Positions 8,892 through 17,520 of a stretch of DNA of 64,000 nt are shown piece after piece. Below the pieces are notes generated by a model. It was not told the origin of the DNA and did no database searches. It saw only the letters and a list, made by a program, of their open reading frames with translations. This DNA is from Clostridiales bacterium (lineage in GTDB: Bacteria > Bacillota > Clostridia > Saccharofermentanales > Saccharofermentanaceae): the NCBI GenBank assembly GCA_017617995.1, contig JAFZVE010000066.1:1-64000 (forward strand), written 5' to 3'. Made by a program: the position numbers and the translations under genes. The stretch's first letter is position 1; each line of letters opens with the position of its first letter.

Positions 8892-10094
8892 TTACTCGAC
8901 CTCGACCGGATTGAAGTCCTCGATCCACGGCAGGCCCCACTTATTGAGCGCATCCATGAACGGATCCGGATCGAACTCTTCGATGTTTTTGACGCCTGGG
9001 CAGTTCCAGGTACCGTTCATGATGAGCATCGCGCCGATCATGGCCGGAACACCTGTAGTGTAGGAGATGGCCTGGGAGCCGACTTCCTTATAGCACTCCT
9101 GATGGTCACATACATTGTAGAGATAGTATGTCTTCTCCTTGCCGTCCTTTTTGCCTCTGAAGATGCAGCCGATGTTGGTCTTGCCGACGGTTCTCGGGCC
9201 GAGTGTCGCCGGATCAGGGAGCATGAACTTCAGGAACTGGAGCGGTACGATCTCGTGACCTTCATAGATGACCGGCTCGATCGAGGTCATGCCGACGTTC
9301 TCGAGGCACTTGAGGTGTGTCAGGTAGCTCTGGCCGAAGGTCATGAAGAAGCGGATACGCTTAATGCCCGGGATGTTCTTCGCGAGGGACTCGATCTCTT
9401 CGTGGTGGAGGAGATACATGTCTTTCTCACCGACCTGATCGAAGTTATAGACTCTCTTGATCTCCATCGGTTCGGTCTCGACCCAGTGGCCATCTTCCCA
9501 GTAGCTGCCCTTCGCAGAAACTTCGCGGATGTTGATCTCCGGGTTGAAGTTTGTGGCGAACGGATAGCCGTGGTCACCGCCGTTACAGTCGAGGATATCG
9601 ATGTAGTTGATCTCATCGAAATGGTGCTTCAGCGCATAGGCCGAGAAGACGCCGGTTACGCCCGGGTCAAAACCGGATCCGAGAAGGGCGGTGATACCAG
9701 CCTCCTTGAAGCGGTCTTCATATGCCCACTGCCACTTGTACTCGAACTTTGCGGTATCGACCGGCTCGTAGTTCGCGGTATCTACATAAGGAGTCTTGGT
9801 CGCAAGGCAAGCATCCATGATGGTCAGATCCTGATAAGGAAGTGCCAGGTTCAGGCAGACATCCGGTTTGAATTCTTCCATGATGGCGACCAGTTCCGGA
9901 ACTTTATCTGCATCGACCTGTCTGGTGTGGATGATCGTCTTCGTCGTCGGCTGAAGCTTCTCCTTCAGTGCGTCACATTTGCTGAGCGTTCTGCTCGCGA
10001 TCATGATCTCCGTGAAGACTTCGCTGTTCTGACAACATTTTGCGATGGCAACCGAGGCCACGCCGCCACAACCGATAATAAGTGCTTTTCCCAT
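8892..10094 (-). CDS. Carboxy(nor)spermidine dehydrogenase, saccharopine dehydrogenase family
   Basis: From the ATG at 10094 the product has 400 residues and begins with a Rossmann motif KALIIGCGGVASVAIAKC. It is the Lys9-like saccharopine dehydrogenase family in the form found next to NspC, with segments such as YVDTANYEP and GSGFDPGVTGVF. It makes carboxyspermidine from putrescine and aspartate semialdehyde with NADPH. AAAGGAG lies eight bases before 10094; the in-frame GTG at 10103 lies inside that ribosome site, so I prefer 10094. It is the third gene of speE-speB-dehydrogenase, 14 coding-free bases plus leader after speB. Product choice (spermidine rather than norspermidine) is inferred from context. 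Confidence 0.9.
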   Translation of the reverse strand: MGKALIIGCGGVASVAIAKCCQNSEVFTEIMIASRTLSKCDALKEKLQPTTKTIIHTRQVDADKVPELVAIMEEFKPDVCLNLALPYQDLTIMDACLATKTPYVDTANYEPVDTAKFEYKWQWAYEDRFKEAGITALLGSGFDPGVTGVFSAYALKHHFDEINYIDILDCNGGDHGYPFATNFNPEINIREVSAKGSYWEDGHWVETEPMEIKRVYNFDQVGEKDMYLLHHEEIESLAKNIPGIKRIRFFMTFGQSYLTHLKCLENVGMTSIEPVIYEGHEIVPLQFLKFMLPDPATLGPRTVGKTNIGCIFRGKKDGKEKTYYLYNVCDHQECYKEVGSQAISYTTGVPAMIGAMLIMNGTWNCPGVKNIEEFDPDPFMDALNKWGLPWIEDFNPVEVE

Positions 10095-10117
10095 AGTAAT
10101 CACTCCTTTGCTATTTG

Positions 10118-10984
10118 TTATTTACCATATTTCATAATCAATGTTTCCCGCAGGACTTTGAGCGCCAGTGCCGTACTGCAGCCGCTCGCATCGTAAGGCG
10201 GGGAGAGCTCTACGAAGTCGAGTCCTACGAGGTTGATGTCCTTAAGCTGCATCAGGCAGATCCGGAGATCTTCGAAGGAAAGACCGCCCGCTTCCGGCGT
10301 GCCGGTTCCGGGGAACTCCCGAGGATCCAGTACGTCGAGGTCCACGGTCAGATAGACCGGGACGGGTTTCTCGGAGAGTCTCAGAAGTGCAAGTACCTCA
10401 TCGAAGTTATCCGCTCTGAAACGCTCCATCTTCGTATGTGTCTTCGCAAACTCGAATTCTTCCTTCGTGCCAGAACGGATCCCGAACTGGTAAATCCGGC
10501 CGTCGCCCACGATATCGTGGATGCGGCGCAGGACGCAGGCGTGCGAGAGTTTAGCTCCGATATAGTCTTCCCGGAGGTCGCAGTGGGCATCGAAGTGAAG
10601 GACTACAACGTCCGGATATTTCTTCGCAACAGCGCGGAAAGCACCGAGGCTTACGAGATGTTCGCCACCGAGCATGATTGGGAGTTTCCCGTCATCGAGG
10701 ATGCGGGTCGTCTCCTGCTCGATGAGGTCCAGTGCCTGCTCCGCATCGCCGAAGGGAAGGTCCAGGTCGCCGGAATCGCAGATCGGGGCATCCTCGAGAT
10801 CTTTGTCCTGGTAAGGACTGAAGGACTCGAGCCCGATGCTCTCATTTCTCATCGCGGAGGGACCGAATCTCGTTCCCGGGCGGAAGGAAGTAGTGCCGTC
10901 AAAAGGTGCGCCGAAGATCACAGCCTCGGCGTCTTCGTACGGGCAGTTCAGTGCGAAGAAGTTTTTCTCGATTCTGTCGACCAT
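10118..10984 (-). CDS. speB: Agmatinase
   Basis: A 288-residue ureohydrolase. The manganese-binding motifs of the arginase/agmatinase family are visible: GGEHLVSLG, FDAHCDLR and the DLDVLDP segment. It hydrolyses agmatine to putrescine and urea, which joins the arginine decarboxylase at 13101 to both spermidine routes. Its ATG at 10984 overlaps the TGA of speE by one base, so the two are translationally coupled. Length and motifs are normal for the family. Confidence 0.95.
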   Translation of the reverse strand: MVDRIEKNFFALNCPYEDAEAVIFGAPFDGTTSFRPGTRFGPSAMRNESIGLESFSPYQDKDLEDAPICDSGDLDLPFGDAEQALDLIEQETTRILDDGKLPIMLGGEHLVSLGAFRAVAKKYPDVVVLHFDAHCDLREDYIGAKLSHACVLRRIHDIVGDGRIYQFGIRSGTKEEFEFAKTHTKMERFRADNFDEVLALLRLSEKPVPVYLTVDLDVLDPREFPGTGTPEAGGLSFEDLRICLMQLKDINLVGLDFVELSPPYDASGCSTALALKVLRETLIMKYGK

Positions 10985-11880
10985 CAGGCTTTTCCTCCCA
11001 GTGTACTTGTCGTGTCATTATTCGGAAGCTCTTCCATGGCTTCGAGGAGCCGCTGGACATAGTTCGGAAGAGCAAATGCGCCGCGGTGCAGGTTCGTGTT
11101 GTAGTACTTCGTCTCGATCCCGAGTTCTTTCCACGCGGCGGCACGCATATCTCTTACGGGGTGGTACTTCTTCGAGGCGAACCCGAAGAGCCAGTGACCG
11201 GACGGATAGGTCGGAATATGTGCCTGATAGACCTTGCATACCGGGAAGTTCTGGTGGATGCGCTTGTGCGCACGCTGCATGGCACGGGCGTCGTTCGCGT
11301 AGAAGGGACTCTCGTTCTGATTGACCATGATGCCGTCTTCCTTGAGCGCGGTGAAGCAGTTGCCGTAGAACTCCTTCGTGAAGAGACCTTCGCCCGGTCC
11401 GAAAGGATCTGTCGAGTCGACAAGGATCAGATCGTATTCGTTATCGTGATGGCGGACATACTTGAGCCCGTCTTCGAAGTGGCACTGAACACGCGGATCG
11501 TCGAAACCACAAGCGGTGAAGGGGAGGTACTCCTTAGCGATGCGAACGACTTCTTCGTCGATCTCGACCACGTCGATGTGCTCGATCGTGTCGTAGCGGG
11601 AGAGTTCTCTGACCACGCCGCCATCACCGGCGCCGATGACCAGTACTTTTCGCACGTCCGGATGCACACACATCGGCACATGCACCAGCATCTCGTGGTA
11701 GATGAACTCGTCCTTCTGGGTGAGCATCATGTAGCCGTCGAGGGTCAGGAAACGTCCGAACTCCGGTGACTCGAAAACATCGATCTGCTGGAAGTCGCTC
11801 TTTCCGCTGTAGAGTTGCCTGTCTACTTTGATCGAAAGCTTGACATGCGGGGTATGAAATTCAGAAAACCAAAGATCCAT
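10984..11880 (-). CDS. speE: Spermidine synthase
   Basis: A 298-residue aminopropyltransferase with the small N-terminal strand domain and a methyltransferase-like fold. VLVIGAGDGG (about residues 78-88), VVEID, the catalytic LVDSTDPFGPGEGLF segment and the NQNESPF segment are all present. It transfers the aminopropyl group of decarboxylated S-adenosylmethionine to putrescine. A strong AAGGAG precedes the ATG. A weak promoter with a TGG-TATTAT extended -10 lies at 11930-11938 (minus). It heads the three-gene transcript speE-speB-dehydrogenase. Confidence 0.95.
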   Translation of the reverse strand: MDLWFSEFHTPHVKLSIKVDRQLYSGKSDFQQIDVFESPEFGRFLTLDGYMMLTQKDEFIYHEMLVHVPMCVHPDVRKVLVIGAGDGGVVRELSRYDTIEHIDVVEIDEEVVRIAKEYLPFTACGFDDPRVQCHFEDGLKYVRHHDNEYDLILVDSTDPFGPGEGLFTKEFYGNCFTALKEDGIMVNQNESPFYANDARAMQRAHKRIHQNFPVCKVYQAHIPTYPSGHWLFGFASKKYHPVRDMRAAAWKELGIETKYYNTNLHRGAFALPNYVQRLLEAMEELPNNDTTSTLGGKA

Positions 11881-11929
11881 AGCCTACTCCTTCGTTCACC
11901 AAGTTTCATGGCTTAAAACCAACACCTAT

Positions 11930-11938
11930 ATAATACCA
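11930..11938 (-). promoter_or_regulatory. Possible extended -10 promoter of speE
   Basis: Minus strand TGG followed by TATTAT (hexamer at 11930-11935), about 50 bases before the speE start; the -35 region is poor. Transcription could instead continue from the speD side. Confidence 0.35.
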
Positions 11939-12023
11939 CCATATAGACGTAAGGCATAACGTAACATGAAGTAATGGCAGGATCGTATTTCCGATACACG
12001 ACCGATTTATTAGAAGCCGAAAC

Positions 12024-13017
12024 TCAACTCGATGCTGAGGAAGCTGCTGCACTGGCGGCAATTATCGCGCAGATCGCCGCGATTTCAGCCGCGATGACCG
12101 CAGAGATGATCGCCGAGATGGCGCTGTTCTTCGCTGTGGCATCCTTTCCGTCTGCATATGCATCGATCACGATCGCGGTCGCGATCATGTTGCGGATCCT
12201 CTTGCCCGCACCCAGCGCGCCCATGCCGCGGATGCTCTTGAGTTTTGCGCTGACCTCCGCGATGTGGCCACAGACGAGGCTGCGGTCGGACTTATCGACG
12301 ATCATGGCAATCGCGGCAACGATCGAATATGCGTTGGAATCGAAGTTTACGCCGTACTCCTTCAGGATCCGTCTTGTCTGCTCAACGGCCTCCGCCTTTT
12401 TCCGGCGATGTCCCGTCAAAAACGCTCGTGACGCATGCCAGAAACTGGACCTTATTCTTATGATGAAAGTACTTCCGAAGTGCCTGGAAATCCTCCTCGC
12501 AGCGGACTGCGAGCGCCTTTGGATCGATGCTGGAGATCGCCATCAGAGCACAGTTTGCGAGATCCTCACGTCCGGTGATCATCGGATGGTCGGAGTGCAG
12601 GAGCTTATAGATTTCTCTGGTACGGGCGATGACCGCATCGTACTCGCTGGGCATACAGTTCTGATAGATGATCACGGCAGCCAGCACGAGGTAGTCCGAA
12701 TTCATGAACTTCTTATCGAGCGCGTGATGGATCTCGGCGATGCGCGAGAGTGCGACTTCCGGATTCGGATCCTTGGCCACCACGGCCGCAACGACCTGGC
12801 TCGCATTACCGTAGCCGAGTGTGGACAGAAATCCACCACTATGACGGACATGCTTCTTCGCCCATTTCAGAGCCTCGATATTAACGGGCTCGGTCTGACC
12901 GATAAAGGCCGCCGCACATGCGGAAGCCTCCATGCTGGAATTCAGAGTATAAGCTTTCTTCGCGGTCATGAAATTCTGCGCGAATACATCAATATTTGTG
13001 TTGATTTTGGTAAGCAT
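12024..13017 (-). pseudogene. DUF4003-family gene split by a frameshift
   Basis: Two overlapping minus-strand frames together make one DUF4003-like protein. The first runs from the ATG at 13017 to a stop at 12382 (through FDGTSPEK, then out of frame). The second covers the rest of the domain (KAEAVEQTRRILKEYG onward) to the stop at 12024, ending in the Ala/Ser/Ile-rich tail typical of this family. Removing one A from the run of five A at 12397-12401 (minus strand) fuses them without loss. The full protein would be about 330 residues, cytoplasmic, function unknown. It lies between the decarboxylase and speE, with a normal ribosome site. A real inactivating indel and a sequencing error are both possible. 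Confidence 0.75.
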
Positions 13018-13100
13018 CGTAATGACCTCACTTTCTCTTGTCGTGAGTTCATTTTACGAAACGAAGTTAAAAAATCGGTTAAGAATCCTTCAAGAGTTTC

Positions 13101-14597
13101 TCAGACTACGACACGGATCGTAGAAAGAGAACTGTCCTCCGCACCCGTGATCTGACAGCCCTTTTCTTGCGCGAAACGCAGATACTCCAGTACTTCCTCG
13201 GTGATCCTCTCTCCCGGTGCCAGAACCGGAATTCCAGGAGGATAGCACATGATGCTCTCGGCAGCGATCCGGCCGACCGAGGATCCGAAATCGACGTGTT
13301 CGGTCTTCGCATAGAAAGCTTCCTGTGGCGAGAGAGCCACGATCGGGGCGATATAGCTGTTCGGGATCGACACAAGCGGATCCTTTCCGAAGTGACGGCG
13401 GATCTCCGACAGTGCGCCAACCAGACGCTCAAGCTCACGTACACGGTCGCCGACGGAAAGGTACGCCAGACAATTGCCGAAATCCCCGAACTCCATCTGG
13501 ATATCGTACTCGTCGCGGAGGAGATCATATACTTCGATCCCGGCCAGTCCGACGGGGAGTGTGTGGATGACGAGCTTTGTCTTGTCAAAATCGCAGATGG
13601 CTTTGCCGTCGACCAGTTCCGAACCGATCGCATAGTACCCTCCGATGCTGTTGATCTCGGAGCGGGCGTACTCCGCCATATCGATCACCTTATCGAAAAG
13701 CTCTTTGCCATGAAGTGCCAGCCTCTTTCTCGAAAGATCCAGACTCGACAGGAATAGATATGAGCCGGAAGTAGTCTGCGTGAGGTTGATGATCTGCCGC
13801 ACATAGGCCGGAGAGATCTCCGGAGCCGTTCTTTCCCCGGAGGTCTGCATATCTCCTGTACCGCCCACCAGCAGAAAAGAACTCTGTGTGAGCGAACCGC
13901 CGGACTTGTGCATCGAGACTGCGGCCATATCCGCACCTGCTTCCATAGCCGAGACGGGGAGCTTGTCTGAGAAGGACAGGTGCGTGCCGTGTGCTTCATC
14001 GACGATGACCTGCATCCCGTGCGCGTGCGCCAGATTGACAATGCCACGAAGATCACTGCAGATTCCGTAGTAGGTCGGATTGTTGACGAAGATCGCCTTC
14101 GCATCCGGATTCTTCCGGATCGCGTTCTCGATATCGGGAAGCGTCATGCCGAGTGCGATACCGAGCTGCTCGTGCGCACCCGGATCCACATAGACAGGGA
14201 TGGCACCGCAGAGGACCATCGCATAGATGACACTTCTATGGACATTACGGGGAACGATGATCTTGTCTCCTCGGGCGGCCACAGTAAAGACCATGGCCTG
14301 AACAGAAGACGTAGTACCGCCAACCATGAAGAACGCCGCACGCGCGCCAAAGGCCTCGGCTGCAAGTTCTTCTGCATCTTTGATGACGGAGACCGGATGG
14401 CAGAGATTATCGAGAGGTTTCATGGAATTGACGTCGAGCGTCATCGTGCGCTCGCCCAGGAATGCGGTCAGTTCGGGATTGCCGCGACCGTGCTTGTGGC
14501 CGGGCACGTCAAAAGGAACGACCCGCTCGGATGTGTACTCTTCCAGGGCCTCGGCAATCGGTGCGCGGTTCTGTCTTTTCAGGAAATCGCTGTCCAC
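13101..14597 (-). CDS. speA: Orn/Lys/Arg decarboxylase family enzyme, likely arginine decarboxylase
   Basis: A 498-residue fold-type I PLP decarboxylase of the short Bacillus SpeA type. It contains FDVPGHKHGRG near the N terminus, GTTSSVQAM, VDEAHGTHLSF and the PLP lysine in SMHKSGGSLTQSSFLL. It starts with a GTG immediately after the TAA of speD, with GGAGG about ten bases upstream inside speD. Arginine is the likely substrate because agmatinase is encoded nearby; lysine or ornithine activity cannot be excluded from sequence alone. It forms a two-gene unit with speD. Confidence 0.88.
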   Translation of the reverse strand: MDSDFLKRQNRAPIAEALEEYTSERVVPFDVPGHKHGRGNPELTAFLGERTMTLDVNSMKPLDNLCHPVSVIKDAEELAAEAFGARAAFFMVGGTTSSVQAMVFTVAARGDKIIVPRNVHRSVIYAMVLCGAIPVYVDPGAHEQLGIALGMTLPDIENAIRKNPDAKAIFVNNPTYYGICSDLRGIVNLAHAHGMQVIVDEAHGTHLSFSDKLPVSAMEAGADMAAVSMHKSGGSLTQSSFLLVGGTGDMQTSGERTAPEISPAYVRQIINLTQTTSGSYLFLSSLDLSRKRLALHGKELFDKVIDMAEYARSEINSIGGYYAIGSELVDGKAICDFDKTKLVIHTLPVGLAGIEVYDLLRDEYDIQMEFGDFGNCLAYLSVGDRVRELERLVGALSEIRRHFGKDPLVSIPNSYIAPIVALSPQEAFYAKTEHVDFGSSVGRIAAESIMCYPPGIPVLAPGERITEEVLEYLRFAQEKGCQITGAEDSSLSTIRVVV

Positions 14598-15389
14598 TTA
14601 GTCGTTATCCTCCTCCGGTGCTTCAAAAACATTGGCTCCGGAGAAGATCTCGATCATTTCTTTTCTAAGATTGTTCGTGATCTCAAGTCTGGTCTTCGGC
14701 GCGATCTCATAAACATCGGTCTTAAAGAGATAGTTCTGCAGATCGACATCCTTGATGAGCATCTTGGTGTGATACAGATTCGCCTGATAGACATTAATAT
14801 CGATAGCGTCATAGCGCTCGAGGGTCTTCTTGTCGATATAGTTCTGGATCGACACGATGTTCTTGTCGCGGAAGATCTTCTTGCCGCTGACGTCACGTGT
14901 GAAGCCGCGGACGCGGTAGTCCATCGTGATGATATCCGAATCGAAGCTTCCGATCAGATAATCAAGAGTCGATAGCGGGGAGATCTCGCCACAAGTCGCC
15001 ACATCGATATCCACGCGGAAAGTCGCGATAGCCGTATCCGGATGGTACTCGGGATAAGTATGGACGGTAACATGGCTCTTATCGAGATGGGCGATGACTG
15101 TCTCGGTCTCAATATGCGGGATCATGGACTCCTCCGCGATGAGAAGAGTAACGGATGCGCCCTGCGGTTCATAGTCCTGCTTGGAGATACTCAGGACCTT
15201 CGCGCCGATCATCTCGGTCAGGTTGGTAAGGATATTTGTCAGACGCTCAGAATTGTACTGCTCGTTGATATAAGCAATATAGTCCTTCTGTTCACGAGCG
15301 GTCTTAGCATAGCACACATCGTAAATATTGAAACTGAGGGATTTGGTCAAATTGTTAAAGCCATAGAGACGAAGCTTCTCGTGCGCCAT
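14598..15389 (-). CDS. speD: S-adenosylmethionine decarboxylase proenzyme
   Basis: A pyruvoyl-dependent decarboxylase of the longer bacterial (E. coli-like) type; from the ATG at 15389 it has 263 residues. The self-cleavage site is the Glu/Lys-Ser segment [14 protein letters not shown], where Ser becomes the pyruvoyl group. The later segments [15 protein letters not shown] and [12 protein letters not shown] contain the conserved Cys and Arg. It supplies the aminopropyl donor for SpeE. The upstream ATG at 15398 is directly against the GGAAAGG ribosome site, while 15389 has a normal nine-base spacing, so the shorter form is preferred. Confidence 0.93.
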   Translation of the reverse strand: MAHEKLRLYGFNNLTKSLSFNIYDVCYAKTAREQKDYIAYINEQYNSERLTNILTNLTEMIGAKVLSISKQDYEPQGASVTLLIAEESMIPHIETETVIAHLDKSHVTVHTYPEYHPDTAIATFRVDIDVATCGEISPLSTLDYLIGSFDSDIITMDYRVRGFTRDVSGKKIFRDKNIVSIQNYIDKKTLERYDAIDINVYQANLYHTKMLIKDVDLQNYLFKTDVYEIAPKTRLEITNNLRKEMIEIFSGANVFEAPEEDND

Positions 15390-15415
15390 ATGAACCATCC
15401 TTTCCCGTTATTCTG

Positions 15416-15725
15416 ACCTGAGAACAAAACACCCGGAGCCTATCCGTCCGGAAAAGAAGAGGTCCTGTGCCAAAGCTCATCGCACTCTTATTGATTATTC
15501 ACAAGTCAGGTCGCGTCCTCACACCTCTGATCGAAGCGCTTCCTTTGGTTATAAAGTAACCAACTTATAAACATTAAGGGAATTCTTGCTTCCCACTCAA
15601 TAAGGCAGTTCCTGAAAACTGCCGCTTCGGCACTCGCCGCAATGACAAAAAGATACCACGGATAGCGCGCTTTTGCAATAGTTTTACAAATATTCATGCC
15701 TCCGAAGAATCGCCCGGAGAGATAC
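15416..15725. other. Hairpin-rich intergenic region between speD and cysK
   Basis: No convincing gene. Five compact inverted repeats lie in a row: TTGGTTA/TAACCAA (15545-15563), GGGAA/TTCCC (15578-15594), GGCAGTT/AACTGCC (15604-15623), CGGC/GCCG (15628-15639) and CTCCG/CGGAG (15700-15719). The region could be a structured speD leader (minus strand), a separate small RNA, or an attenuator. I tested it mentally against tmRNA, RNase P RNA, T-box and SAM riboswitch signatures and found none. Confidence 0.4.
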
Positions 15726-15730
15726 ACTTC

Positions 15731-15759
15731 TTGCACTACTTGTCTTCGGGTTATACAAT
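15731..15759 (+). promoter_or_regulatory. Promoter of cysK
   Basis: TTGCAC (15731-15736), 17-base spacer, TACAAT (15754-15759). The start would be near 15766, giving a leader of about 75 bases that contains a small GGGG/CCCC hairpin. Confidence 0.7.
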
Positions 15760-15842
15760 AGTAGAGCATTTGCCCTATTGCCCTCAGGTTAATAGGTGAA
15801 TTACGCTTCGGGGTGCTCCCCGTAGAAAGCAGGAAAGAAACT

Positions 15843-16772
15843 ATGGTTTATAACGATGTCTTGGAAGCTGTCGGGCATACGCCCATGATCCGTCTGTCAG
15901 AGCGGATGGTAGGGAAGGATAGTGCCCGGGTGCTTGTGAAGTACGAAGGACTCAATGTGGGTGGTTCCATCAAGACCAGAACTGCCTTGAATATGATCGA
16001 GCAAGCTGAAAAGGACGGGAAGATCACGAAGAATACGATTATTGTAGAGCCGACATCCGGCAATCAGGGCATCGGCCTGGCACTGGTCGGCGCGGTTAGA
16101 GGTTACAGAACGATCATCATTATGCCGGACTCCGTGTCCTGCGAGAGAAGATATCTCGTAGAGCATTACGGCGCCGAGGTCAAGCTGATTCACGACGATG
16201 GCGATATCGGCAAGGCGATCGACGAGTGCCTCAAGCTTGCCGAGAAGATGGCAGCGGAAGATCCGAACGTATTCGTTCCGCAGCAGTTCACAAACCCTGC
16301 CAACCCCATGGTGCACCGTCACCACACGGGACTGGAGATCCTCGAACAGGTGGCAGGTCCGATCGACGGTTTCTGCGCCGGCATTGGTACAGGCGGTACA
16401 CTCTCCGGAATCGGTGAAGTGCTGAAGGCACAGAATCCGAACATCACGATCTGGGCGGTCGAGCCTGAAAATGCGGCGATCCTCGCGGGCGGAAACATCG
16501 GTTCCCACTTGCAGATGGGTATCGGCGACGGCCTGATCCCGGACAATCTCAATACCGAGATATTCGAAGATGTTTATGTCGTAACGGATGACGAAGCCAT
16601 CGGAACAGCTAAGGATCTGGCGAGAAAGGAAGGCCTCATGTGCGGCATCTCCTCGGGGTCCAACGTTGCCGCAGCTATCGCGCTGGCCAAGAAACTCGGC
16701 CCCGGAAAGACTGTCGTGACCGTGCTTCCGGACACCGCCGAGAGATACTTCTCCACGCCGCTGTTCCAGTAA
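15843..16772 (+). CDS. cysK: Cysteine synthase (O-acetylserine sulfhydrylase family)
   Basis: From the ATG at 15843 (AGGAAAG upstream) the product has 309 residues. It is a fold-type II PLP enzyme with NVGGSIKTR around the PLP lysine, the substrate loop PTSGNQGIGLA, the phosphate loop GIGTGGTLSGIG and the C-terminal GISSGSN. The reaction is O-acetylserine plus sulfide to cysteine. The lysine context reads KTR where most CysK proteins have KDR, and the loop has GNQG rather than GNTG. These small differences leave room for a related beta-substituting synthase. It is monocistronic and convergent with maf. Confidence 0.85.
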   Translation: MVYNDVLEAVGHTPMIRLSERMVGKDSARVLVKYEGLNVGGSIKTRTALNMIEQAEKDGKITKNTIIVEPTSGNQGIGLALVGAVRGYRTIIIMPDSVSCERRYLVEHYGAEVKLIHDDGDIGKAIDECLKLAEKMAAEDPNVFVPQQFTNPANPMVHRHHTGLEILEQVAGPIDGFCAGIGTGGTLSGIGEVLKAQNPNITIWAVEPENAAILAGGNIGSHLQMGIGDGLIPDNLNTEIFEDVYVVTDDEAIGTAKDLARKEGLMCGISSGSNVAAAIALAKKLGPGKTVVTVLPDTAERYFSTPLFQ

Positions 16773-16816
16773 TTCCGGCAAAGTAGAAGAACAGATTCAA
16801 AAAAACTATAACAGAA

Positions 16817-17443
16817 TCAGACGAGCATCTCCCGAAGAACACGGTTGACCTGAGCGACCGGAAGTCCCACGACGGCGTAGTAGTCGCCGCTGATGGAGTC
16901 GATGAGCAGTGCTCCCTGATCCTGGATCCCGTAGGCTCCGGCTTTATCCATCGGTGAGCCTGTCGCGATGTAGTCCTCGATCAGTTTTTCCTGCAGATCG
17001 TCAAATGCATGGAATTTCACATCGGCAAAAGAACTGAACGTCCGGTTTTGTCCGCGACCGAGTATGGCCACTCCCGTATAGACGCGATGCGTCGCCCCGG
17101 AAAGAAGCGTCAACATGTGCCGCGCGTCTTCTTCATCTGTGGGTTTGCCGAGTATGCTGTCCGCCGTGACCACGACCGTATCGGATCCGATTACCAGTAC
17201 ATCCTCGCTTTTTCCTACGCTGTCCAGCACCGCAAAGGCTTTGGCCTTGGCCTGCGCACAGGCAACTTCCTGCGCGATCTGGTACATGTCGGCCCGGATC
17301 CCGCGGGAGTGGTATTTATTCAGCACATCCGTGAGGACCTGATCTTCATTGATATTGGCAACGATGACCTCGAAGTCAAGCCCCGTCAGTGACATAAGAT
17401 CGAAACGCCGTGGAGATTTGCTGGCTAAGATAATTCTGGACAT
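16817..17443 (-). CDS. maf: Maf-type nucleoside triphosphate pyrophosphatase
   Basis: From the ATG at 17443 the protein has 208 residues and starts with the Maf signature ILASKSPRRFDLM. The GSDTVV motif and the GKPTDEEDARHML segment follow. Maf proteins hydrolyse dTTP/UTP or modified nucleotides to monophosphates. The preferred start has AGGAAGGA eight bases upstream; a longer frame to 17473 has no better site. It lies just downstream of the nadABC terminator and points the same way, so it may receive read-through. Confidence 0.92.
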   Translation of the reverse strand: MSRIILASKSPRRFDLMSLTGLDFEVIVANINEDQVLTDVLNKYHSRGIRADMYQIAQEVACAQAKAKAFAVLDSVGKSEDVLVIGSDTVVVTADSILGKPTDEEDARHMLTLLSGATHRVYTGVAILGRGQNRTFSSFADVKFHAFDDLQEKLIEDYIATGSPMDKAGAYGIQDQGALLIDSISGDYYAVVGLPVAQVNRVLREMLV

Positions 17444-17460
17444 ACAGTTCTTCCTTCCTG

Positions 17461-17498
17461 AAGAATAAGACAAGCGCCCCAGGTGACCTGAGCGCTTG
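17461..17498 (-). terminator. Terminator of the nadA-nadB-nadC operon
   Basis: Minus strand stem CAAGCGC/GCGCTTG (17471-17498) with an inner CAGG/CCTG pairing, followed by TCTTATTCTT at 17461-17470. It lies about 25 bases after the nadC stop. Confidence 0.7.
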
Positions 17499-17520
17499 CC
17501 GGAATTTCTAATGAGATAGA

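Noticed and set aside
12382..12419. Programmed ribosomal frameshift in the DUF4003 gene
   Set aside because: There is no slippery heptamer with a downstream pseudoknot or internal Shine-Dalgarno-like stimulator that I can see; a one-base indel in an A run is simpler.
15506..15769. An 87-residue minus-strand frame in the speD-cysK gap
   Set aside because: Poor ribosome site, composition rich in Trp, Phe and Cys unlike neighbours, and overlap with the cysK promoter and the row of hairpins; the hairpins explain the region better.
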